From NCBI GenBank assembly GCA_013397795.1, contig VZTJ01003847.1, forward strand, positions 372,001 to 436,000: a stretch of DNA of 64,000 bases. Reading direction: 5' to 3'. This stretch comes from Orthonyx spaldingii (taxonomy: Eukaryota > Chordata > Aves > Passeriformes > Orthonychidae). The translations under genes and the position numbers were made by a program. Of this stretch, positions 12,101-24,100 are shown piece by piece (the stretch's first letter is position 1; each line of letters begins with the position of its first letter). The notes below the pieces were generated by a model. The model had not been told where the DNA came from. It made no database searches and was given only the letters and a program-made list of their open reading frames with translations.

Positions 12101-15100
12101 CAAATACAAGGCAACATGAACTCAGCAGGAGGGAGGAAGACAATTGAATCCTCCTCTATATTTCAAGAAGACAGCAGCCAATTTAGGCCAATTCCCAGGC
12201 TTGACTATTACAATAGCTATTATTCAGCCAAACCAAGGAGTGGAAAATGATAAGTATTGTAACTTTAATTAAACAAGATCTGTCACATTTCATACGATCT
12301 GATCAAGGCAGGAAATGAGGGGTGGAGGGAGAAGGAAAAGCAAAGAGAAATCTAGCTAATCCCACTTGGCTGAGTTACAGGATCCTTTCCCTCAAAATGC
12401 AGTGTGTTACAACTCAGATGCCTGCCGAAAAGAACCAAACAGAGTCTGGCAGATACCAGCCATATTTTAAAAACCTTTCAGACAGTTAAGAACAGAAACC
12501 AAATAACCAAACATCCATGCTGCAGTACCCAGAAGCATCACCACTAAAGAGGTGTGCTAACCGTCAGTGACGCGATTCCTTTGTGGTAGGATTTTAAGGC
12601 TTCAGCAATGCAGGACAGTGCTGAGCTGTAGTTGTCCTCCTGCAGGCCTGTCAGGCACTGCTCTGCATGGGAGAACTCCTTCAGGCTGTTCAGCCAGAAG
12701 TAGAAGTGTTCTGAAGCCACTTGAGTCAGCAGGCTTTGATACAGTTCTCTGGCCATGTCGTGGTTGCCCTGTAACGATAAGAATGTTTCTGAAAGGGGAC
12801 GTGAAAGAAGGCTGGCAATTTCTACAAAACATACACAAACATCTCCAGAACTACTCCCAGCTTAACAAATAAAAATACTGAAACTTCTTCCAGTCTTTGA
12901 TCGTGGCAATCCTAATAATAAATAAAAGCACAAATACTTATTTTGTAGAAATACCAGCCTGTATAAAGTATAGTATTTATTTACACAAGATAATTCAGTA
13001 AGATGAGAAACAAACATGGAAATTTACCTCAGCATCTCATGCTACGGTTTCTGTGTAATTCTAACCCCAACTGTGAATTTACTGAAGGGAAAAAGGAAAC
13101 AGTATCTTTTTCTTCCTTTCTTCACATTGAAGAAAGAGAACCATACATCAGGATGACCTGTATCACATTCTGAAGAACAGTCAGACAATACAGAATAGGT
13201 ATGCACTCAAGAAAGTGCCAGGACATCACTTACTTCCTTCTCAAATACTTCAAAAACACAAGTGAAAAAACATTTTGATGGGATGAGTGCCCTAAATGAT
13301 ATATATCTGAACCAGCATTCCAGGGAATTAAGAGGGAAAGGGATTTTTACTTTTTTTCCCCCATTCACTTCCTCCTCCCAAGTCCTACAATTTTCCTTAT
13401 TCCCTTGTCCAATTCAAAGAAACCACTAGCATCTCTTCAATCACAGCAAAGCATTTTCCTCCAGGTATTTTCACTTACCATCCTGGAAGCCTGCCTGGCT
13501 ATCCTGTAGGCTGTCCATCCATTGGAGGCATTCTCAAGCTGCTGTTTGATAACAGTTTTGATTTCTGTGGACAAAGCTTTCTGACTGGAAACAAATATCA
13601 CTGTGGCAAGAGAAACCTAGTAGAGAGTGGTGAAGTGAGGAAGAAAGTTATATTTCAGTAACCAAAGGAAAGAAGAAAAAAAGCCAATTCTGTTTTATTT
13701 TGGGCTCAAAACTACATAGATTACAAACATACATATTTTAACTACTAAACTTCTCAGTCATATATCGTTTAAGCAGTTACAGCAATCCAAGTATTTCTTG
13801 TAGATAAAAGTAACTTTCATTTAAAGAATCTCTACTCTGCCTTTTAGCTGAGATATTTGAAATGCTCCAAATAAATTAACAGAAAGCTTGTAATTTCTTC
13901 TTTAAAATTCAAATTCTTCTCCAAATAGATGTGATGAAAGCATTTTTCTCTCTTACAGTATATGAAGTATTTGCCTCATAGCACCATATATAAATGGAGC
14001 TAGCTGCCATGTAGCCTTTAACCACTACTTTAGAGACACCCCAATAATTTCAATAGTCAGGTTTGCCTAAGCAGTGCCATCTGCTGGAATATCTAATGGA
14101 ATACACTGCATAGTACAGCTCCATCTAGGAGATATTTCTACACTGAACACTGACATATGGAGCCAAAAGTTAAAACAAAATTAAAAATAGTGGCTACAGA
14201 CTGGCACATCAACCTGGACATAACAAATGTCTTAGCTGTCTTTTTAAATACAATCCATCCACAGCTGTTTATACAGACTTTATCCATCAAGGGAGGCCTT
14301 ACCAGAAGTTCCTGTTTTTTATCTGTGGCAGATTGTCCAATTAATTTATAGAGGTCCATGAGGTCTCCCAGCATCCCATCTGCCAAGACAGGCAGCTGCA
14401 TGGCAATGGCTGCCAAGCAGTGGCACATGAGGATCCTGGCATTGTCCTGGGCACTGTGCAGCTGTGTCAGCAGGGACTCCACCACGGACTGGCTCAGGTG
14501 AGGGCGGCACTTCACCAGCTTCACCATGCAGGTTAGTGTGATCTGCAACTCACAGAGTCAACAGGTTCAATCAACACAATGCCTTCAAAGCCAAAAAAGC
14601 CAGGCAGACTTGCTTATCTGCAAGCAGGGCTGCAGAAATACAGATCTGGTATTTTCACAACTATGTACTCTACAAAAGATGAGATTTTTCTAAGAGCCCA
14701 AGCCTTTGTCTCCAAGCTCCCAGAACAAAAACACATCACAAATTCAAGAAACATTAATAGTCTCTCATGCCACCAGCCTTCACAGGTAAATAACTAGAAA
14801 AATTACTGATAGTTTCTGAAGTGGAAAAATAATAATCATTAGAGAATTGTTATGATCATGTACATTGATTGCATCTCCATCTCCAAAAAGCAAGTTCTCT
14901 TCAAGATTCTCTTTGTCCTCCAGAGACACCTCCATCCAATGTTCATGTTTTACTATAGCTGTTCCTCTGAGAGGAATGCTCCCTTCCACCTGCAACAATC
15001 CTCTTATCATGGAGCTGAGAGGAGTTGCACTATGGCTTTGCTCAGTTTCTCTACTGCTCTGAACTCTGATTATGGGCAAACCAGAAAAATCTTCTTTTCC

Positions 15101-18100
15101 CTCCAGTCTGTTATGCGTCCGCCAGAAAGGATCTGGTGCACACCAGCCTCTGTTATACAAGCTATTGCTATAACTTACAGCAGTGAAGGGGTAGACAACA
15201 GTAATGTCACCTTTAAGGTTGCCTGAGCTCCTGGACTGTCATCTTGACTACAAAGAACAAGAAGAGCTTCTAAGCCAAAAACTGCATCTTGCTCCAAAGG
15301 CAGAAGATCTACAAAAAGAAAGAGTTAAAAAGAGTTAGTTTGTTCTCTGTTCTGTTCCCTGACCACAGTTGGTGGAACGCTTGCACTGCTGTTGCACTCA
15401 TGACAATTAAGAGTGTTCCTAACACTTCTGCTTTGCCTTACTTTGATGAGAAACAATTCTGCCATTCCATGTCTTGGGTAACTCTTCAGCAGTCACATTT
15501 GTAAAGCATGCATAAATCTTGGGACTAAAGACTTCTAAATGGCCTGATACTATTTTGCAACAGAATTTGTGCAAAAGGTTTTCAAAGGCTGACCAACAAT
15601 TCACACAAGCATTTATTTAGCACCAGTTCTACTGTGCCCAGTAATTTTCTCTAAATTAGACAAAGATGGAATCTTCCCAACCATTCATAAAATCATACAG
15701 AGATTACAGACCCCATTGTGCCTAACCAGCACGAGGGATCAGACAGATTTACAGCCAGGTTCACAGACAGGACGAGTTAATACATGTTAAGTGCATAAGC
15801 CTGACTGTAAACAGAACCACTTCACTGCCCTTGCTTTCCCTTACCTTTTTCCTGGCAAGAGGCTGATATATTGGTCAGAATTCTCACTCCATGAGCTGCA
15901 ATGCCACGGTTATTATGGTAACAGCACTCCTGTGCTAGTTTTACCAAATCAAATGATCTTGCAGTTGTAGCTGCTGCTCCTAAACAAAAGCAAGGCAAAT
16001 GGAACATAAAACTGCACAGTCCATAAATATACCATAGATCTTTAAGTACATTTCTGCAAAACAGTTATATTGATTTAGAGTTTTTTTCTTATGTTTAAAC
16101 AATAGGATGAAAATATCTTTTTCTCTTCAGACAAAACCAAAGACTCTCTCATTCTAGAACACGACACAAGTTAGACACATGAGAAAGAACATTTGGACCT
16201 AAAGGTTGATGTTTCAGGACTCAGAGAAATATTGCCTTAAGAAATATTATGTCTGATTAAAAAAGGCTGGTGAGTGTATTAATTATTAAGCCATGCCAGA
16301 ATGACTGAAGAGGATGTACTATTTTTTTTTTCCATTTCTGCAGCCCATGTGTTTGAGCTCATAATACTCATTAAGGCAGTCTGGCTTTCAAAAAGAAAAA
16401 AGAAAAGAGCGTGATCATAATTTTAAGAACAAGATACCTTGAATCACTTTTAAACATCTACTCTTTTTCTAAATTTCTCAAGAATATTGTCACAAGGCAG
16501 AAAAGTTGACATGGTACTGCTGCAGGTCATGCCCACAAGGGTGGCAGGGTAACACGCCAGCCCACTCTCACACCCTGAAGCCTCCCTGCTACTCAAAAAT
16601 TATTCAAATCCATGGTTTCAGCAGAATGTAGGTCAGACATATGAGAGGCAATATATTTCTTCACAAAATTAAGAAAACTTGAAGACCCAAAGGCAAAAAC
16701 CCTTTTCATATACCACAGTACCCACAAAACAAAACCTGAGACATGACTATTCATGACTAAACAGTGTCCCATTTTAAGTTTACATAGGATGAACACAGTC
16801 AGACTCTCAGTGTTCTCAAGTTCAAAAATAGTGTTAAAATATGCTACAAAGTGTTTAGATGAAACTGATCATCAGCAGAAACCAACGTATTAAAATGCCA
16901 AAGGTAACCATCTAAGCCAGTTTTCTTACCTGGAGCACTGCTGAAGTACTGTTTAATGGCAATGGTCCCTGATAATGTGGAAAGAACAGATAACATGCCC
17001 ATTTTCAAGCTGTCATAAGGAGTGCTAAGAGCAGATTCACAGAGTGCCTAAAGATCAGCAGGAGAAAAGATACAGAGGTGAGAAGTTCCATGAGCTATCT
17101 GTATGAAAAATTTAGTTGCACTTCTCTGAAAGGTTTTGAGAGTCAAGATTTTCCCACAAAAAATACTGTACTAAAATCAAAAGTCATGTCCCAAAGCATC
17201 TGCTTTAGAGGACTGAAGATGTGGCTTGCAAAAAAGTGACAGAGGGTCTTATATGCTAGGCAACATCAATCATAAGTCATTCATTAATTAAAAATCAGTG
17301 GCAAAAATATTATCAGGTCTCATTGATCCAGTACTACAAAAGACTTTAAGATAGTTTGAGGCATACTGATTATTTTGCCTTATAACAATCTGCAAGATTT
17401 TATACAAATATACACCTCTGAAGAGCTAAGTTTCCAGTGTCATTTCCTTTAGCAGTATTGGTGTCCAACAGGAGTTTAAGGCTCTTGATAAAAATATTAA
17501 GGTGTATTTTGTGTTTTAACTCTGTTTTAACTGTTTTGTAGTAGAGCTCCTGTCTTCCTTTTGTTCGTTTTGCCAGATCTCATCACAGGCCTTATCACAC
17601 CTAGATTTGAATAACTCTTAAAATGCACATTGTTCTCAATTCCCTATGCCAACACTGCACACCATTTAGTCATTCACTGATTTCGAATACTTTTTTAGTC
17701 AACAGGAGGGACAGTAATATGAGACACCAATGGAAAATATAAGTATATTCTGCTTTAGAGTGTGCCAAAACTAAATGACAAAGAGCAAGTAACTCAATAA
17801 GTAAAAACAACAACATAATTAGTTCCACAGAAGAAAAAAAGCTCCATAGTGTTCTTATCAGGCGTATGCATTGCGTAAGGGTTAAATTCTAAATACATCT
17901 GTGATTTGTGCCAATTAGTATTTTGCTAATCCACTGAATGGAATGGCATCAGCAGACAGAGGAAGATCCAACGATTTGGGCTGAAAACAAGTCTCGATGT
18001 CTCCCAAGACACTGACCTCTTACTCCAGTGCTATTAGATCAGCTCTCAGAGCATATCTGAAACAGTGACTGTGAAGACTGCCAGGAGCACAGAGGAATTA

Positions 18101-21100
18101 GCAGGATGGACTGCTCTAAGCAGAAACAGCTTCTGAAGCTGATGTCTAGAAATCAGTGAAGCCTCCAAGAGACCAAACTTCCCAATTGACCTACACAGGA
18201 CAGGCTTAAAATGCTGAAGAAACTAACCAATGTTTGTTGGTTAAAAGGCACAAGAGGCAGGTCTTGCCATGGGAAAGGGAGGGTCTGTTCCAGTCCCTGT
18301 TGTATAAATGTTACTATGGAGAACAACTTCCCAACTCGAAATCTTGACTTTTTATTTCAGAAGTCAGAAAAACTCTTATTATTTCTGCATGCCATTCAGC
18401 AAGCAGTAACAAGCTTCAGGCAACTAGTTTTGTTTTAACCTAGTCACTGGTTTAGTCCTGACATCAGTGGAACTTTTCTCTATGCATTTCAACCATCAGG
18501 ACACCCACTTTACTTCAAGACAGCACATGACAATGAAAGCCACATTATCAATGTCTCTCACTTGTATTGAGATAACCACTAACCAGATATAATGGAATAG
18601 AGTAGCATTTTCTCTGCAAAAAATCCATAAATCCACAATTCCTTAAAATTTCCAAGAGGAAATACATTTCTAACGTCAACCCATAATGAGGAATAAAGCA
18701 GTTCACTGAAGCAAAAACCTCTCCACACTCCAAATCATCATGTCCAAGAATAGGGGACAAAGCAGAACATGCTTTATTTCCTCATATGATTGTTAACAAA
18801 AACCAGCATAGTTTTTCCTCCCAGCTGCCTTATGCTCCAACAGCCCAGAACAAAAGTAGCTTCCAAGAGTAACAGAAGTAAAGAAAAAAAAGACCCAGGA
18901 AAAAGTAGGGCTGTAACCCTGTGCCATTGAAATATTTACTTTCCCATTTAATCTAAACCGAAGTTATTTTCCATAGTCATTTCTACCAGAAAAAGGGAAA
19001 GGAGAAAAAAAAAAAAGTTCATATGCCACTGTGAGTGAAAGAAGGCAGCAGTAATATCTACAATATAACACTAGTTTCCCCAAATAGCACAGGTGCACTA
19101 TAAACACCTTCTCGTTCATGCAACAGGAGTCACAAGGCTGCTATTGAAAAAAATCCCATTAATTCTAAGAAATGAAATCAAAATTCCATTTGTCCTTTCA
19201 AGTACACCTCGCTGGATGACTTGTTTTGACAAATCCCAGAGGCTCTGTTTTGCACCAGAGCATTGGTATGTACTCAGTGTGGTAAGATCAGTGCAAACAT
19301 TCATGTCTCTTACCTGAGCTGAGTTTGTCAGATGGAAAAGATACTTCCTCACTATTCAAAAGCCCACTACATGGCACATGCTTTCCCTCAGTAATAATAC
19401 TTCAACTTTAATCCTTGAGTGTCAGTTTATCCAACTGAAGATATTTTATGAACTGCTCATTAATACTTGGCTATTCTGCATGGTAGAGTAACCTGACTTA
19501 AGGATATGGAGATGAAGGTTATTCCTTTCTTTACCTCCCAAATTATTCTTCTGGAAAGAATTCTACAACTCCTTGGAAAGTTTCATAATAAACTTTAGCT
19601 TAAAAAATGTATAGACCTGAATATTTTCTCTGCTCCATGTATGTGGTGTCTTGTTGGCCAACAACTTCAAATCCTGGATTGCAAGCCTCTTCACGGCTTT
19701 CCTGGGGTCATTTTTCAAGTACTGCAAGAGAAGTTGGATCTGCAAGAAAATAAATTCATTGTTTAAGAGCGATGCTACTAGAAGGAAGTATTTTCAAAAG
19801 CACTTAGGAAGAAATGTTGAGCATACTGAGCCAATTGAAAAAGCATGAACGTGCCAGCCATGGTTTTAGTCTCCACCTCCACCTACATCAGTTTTAAGCA
19901 GTATTGGCTGTTGGGCTGCAGAAAAATACAGCCTAAATCTCCATGCTTACTGCCATTAAAAAAATAAAAGCAGCACATTAAGTGTTCTAATGTTGTTTCA
20001 GTAGACTCAGATTCAGTACCATCAAAAGCATCATCTGAAATGCAGAAGTGAGCCATAGTAGAGGTTTCAGACAGATCAATGCTATTATCTAACAGTCACA
20101 AACACCAGCCTTCCACAGCTGTACAGGGCTGAAAGAAAGCAAATAGATTTTCGTGACTTCTTTACAAGGATTAGTTGGATGAGTCTCAAGGTGTTCAGAC
20201 CTAATCTATAAATCACATCCACAAAGCTCATTATCAGAGCAAAAAGCATTATATTTTTCCATCACTGCTTTCCCATTACTTGGTTTATAGTCCTGAATTT
20301 AAGCAACCAATTGAAACGCCTCAAAGTTCTCCAAGAAATACCTTTTAAATGCATTCTATGCTATTGAAATATTCATGTGCTTGCATGAATGAAAGGCAAA
20401 AGGCATACCCACAACCCAATACAATATACAGAAGTGCAAAGTGAAGTCCAGTTTCCACAGGCAAGTTGAAGTATTTCTAGGAAAAGTCAGGGTGTTTATT
20501 TTCCTGCACACTGATCTATCCTTGTTGATTTGAATCCCAGCTGATTTAGAGAAAGGTTATGAACTGTAAAAAAGGTTTAGTGTGTTTGATACAGCCACCT
20601 GGAAATGGAACCAGAAAAGGCAAAAAATATGAAAGCCACAGCAGCTCTCAGGGTATTCTTCCTCAACAGCACTCAGGGGCAACCCAGCACAGCCATCACC
20701 GTTTACTTTCATCAGCAGCCAGAACCTGAGTGGTTTTTAAATGTACTTTGTACTTCAAGTGGAAGGCAGACCTTAGGAAGAATTACCTGCTTGGGAATGT
20801 CAACCAAAGAAGAAGCAGCAAGCAGAGTAAAGGTGTGCAGGGTGACAATGACCATCTTGGTGGAGGGGTAGGATGTCACCAGCTGCTGCAGCAGCTGCCG
20901 GGAGCTGGGGGCCAAGCTTGCATCGTGGTGCATGTGCTGCAGAATAGGGATCAACTTCAGCTTCAAGTCCACAGGTGTGGCCAAACCTGCATAAGGAAAA
21001 GAAATACAGGCAGAATCAGTCCTTGGGCTGGCTTTTTTTGGCAGTTCTGAGGCACAGAGCATATCTGGATTGCTACCACTGCTAGATGCAGATTGTGCAA

Positions 21101-24100
21101 ACACCTGCATTGGCTTCAAATAACTCCTGTCCTAGCTAGGTGTGAAATGACAGCACTCTCAAGCACTTTCATGGCTGGTTGAGAAAGCTGCTCCTTGCTT
21201 CACTGCAGGTAACACACAAATTAACTCATCTGAAGCAACCTATAAGAGTATGTGCAAGTCTATTCATCACACTAGAGATGGGCTTTTCTTCTGTACCTAA
21301 CAGGTGCTTTGAAAACTTAAGATTTTAAGAGGACACAAGATCCAGACAGATCATTGGTCAGCTAAGTTAAAAACTGCAATCATCTAAGGGCAACAGTGTT
21401 TTGATATCTAAAATGTAAATATGAATAATAAAGAATTTTCAGAGAAATTAAAGCTTTTCCTCTTTATCATTCAACATAAATATGTACCTTGAATCATCTC
21501 ACTGATTTTATTACATATTCCAACAGCAAAATCCCTGTGGAGAAAAGAAAGTACCAGATGAAATGAAAAATAAAAAATTAAGGAATTAAAAATTTTTTAA
21601 AAAATTCAACTAACCTACCAAACACTGTGTTTTAACAATTAAATTTACACAAAAGAGTGCCTGCCAAAACCTGAGTCCTTTCAGAACCCCTGCACACAGG
21701 CATGATCAAATGATAAAACTGAAGCTTTCAAAAAATGCGTCCAAGTGAAAAGCAGAACATCTGCTCCCTAATATAATTTCTGTAAAATAATTGAAGATTA
21801 AAGCTGCTAATGCACTTGGTATTCTCATATTTATGAGCTTTCCATTTTAGGAAAAAAATATAATCTGCTGAGCTTGTATTCAGATTTCCTTACATTGTTA
21901 TTGCACATAATTAGGTATTTTGCTATAAAGGACAGCACAAGAGAAAATAGTAAGGTTTGTGAATGCCAATGTTAATGGAGTTTCCATTCTCTGTAATATG
22001 AAAAAGTGAAAAAAACCCCCCAAACTTACTTAGATTGAGCAGAAAAGTTGGCAGCAGCAAATATAGCAGCTTCAACTTCCACATTATCATGGGAATCCAA
22101 ACTCTGGCGAATGCTGTGATGTGCATTCTTCCTTTCTGGAATGATAGATGCCATGCTGCCCAACATTCTGCAGAAATAAATCACAGCAAAATCAGGAAGA
22201 ACAATGACCATGAAGAAACGATGAAATCAAATAAAAATGTAAAAGGACTGGCTAAAAGGCTATTTTTATATAAATACGTGCTCTTTCATGTCTGCTACAG
22301 AAATAAACAAATGCTAAAAGTAAGCATATAATTAAATGTAACAGATTTTGTCATGTGGGTTGTGTCAGTGGTTTGATAAAAATTTAACTACATTTTGATA
22401 CCTTTTAGCTTGAAATTGGCACAGTGAGAAACTTAGCAAAAATTCTTTAAAAATTAAGACTGCACTTGTTTTGAAGACTTTTCACTGATGTAAGATAAAG
22501 TTATTAGTGAAAACAGTGCAACACCTTTTGTGTAACTGCTAAAAAAGTAGCAAATCAACCTTTGCCAAAATATCTCAAAGATGCCTTTCAGGCATATTTA
22601 GCACAATCCAATTAAAAGAAGAATGAATGCAGGATTTATTATACTGATGGTAATTTTAGCAAGAGTTCTGTGCAAACATTTACACATTTACAGTTATCTA
22701 GCAATATAATTCCCCAGACAGTTTTGTTTTAGCAGATCTTTCTTTCAACATGTTCTTCCTTATTGACACTATTCACAAAGGACAAAAACAAATCAACAGA
22801 AGATTTTTAAACTGGGACTGCTGAGCCAACAGCCATTTTAACATTTTATTTGATGTATCCTGTGAATTCATTAGTAATTTAAGTATTTTTGCTGAGCAGA
22901 TTCCTGGGACTTGCAGCAGTCTGCAAAGATAACCCTCAATGCCAGTCAACAACTGCAATCTTATGTTAAACGCTGAAGTGGAACTACAAGAAAACATGCA
23001 GAAATATTGTATTTACAGATTTCTGAGACACCAGGGCATGAAAGCATAATCTCAAATGAAATATCAAAAGACGAAAGAAATGGACACATGAGCTAATCAA
23101 TCAAAGCCCTGTTAATGCCTCCCATCTTCCCATAGTGAAATCAGGTAACAGTTCTAGATGGAGATAAGAACATGAAGGGAGAAAGAAAAGTGCTCTCTTC
23201 ATATTTGAATCCACCTGCACAGGGGCTGGAAGATGCAGTTAAGAGGATCATGTTGGATAGCATTAGAGACACAGACACCAAACCAGCAGAACAGTGACAT
23301 TAAAGACAGATTAATTTTGTTGTCCCACTCGATTCCCAGAAGTTCAAAGCAATCAGTAATATAACAGCACTTCCTTAGAAGTTATTGATCAGAGACCAAC
23401 AAGCACACTTCTAGCTAGGAAAATGACAAATGAAAAATAGGTGCAAGCATAACAAGGTTCCTGTAGGTTTTGGTTACAAGTTAACAAAAGCTATTTTGAC
23501 ACAAAAGGAAGCACTTTCACTTGGTCTAAACATATTCTAGGCAAGATGTGATGTATTGCACATAGCTACTGTCTGGGTTATGCATACAGCAGATTTAGTT
23601 TTCTTCTCTGGAGCACACAAAATTTCAACACTGCAAATTCTGTTTTACCTGGAACCATCCACAAAATTCTCACCATCATAAATGGTTACAACCTTGTTCT
23701 TCTTATCACTGATCCTTATCATTCACCCCTTTTAAAGACAAACGTCTTTGCTTTTAACTCTATGACCAATGTATAAAAATCTTCCTTTATTTTACTCATA
23801 GAATCATAGAATGGCCTGGGTTGGAAGGAACTTTAAAGACCATCTAGTTCCAAATCCCTTGCGATGAGCAGGGACACCTTCCACTAGATCAGGTTGCTCA
23901 AAGCCCCATCCAACCTGGACTTGAACACTTTCACCAATGATGCATCCGTTACTTCTCTGGGCAACCTGTTCCAGTGCCTCATCACCCTCACAGCAAAGAA
24001 TTTCCTCCTAATATCTAATCTAAACCTACTCTCTTTCAGTTTGAATCCATTCCCCCTTGCCCTGTCACTACAGGCTCTTGTAATAAGTCCCTCTCCATTG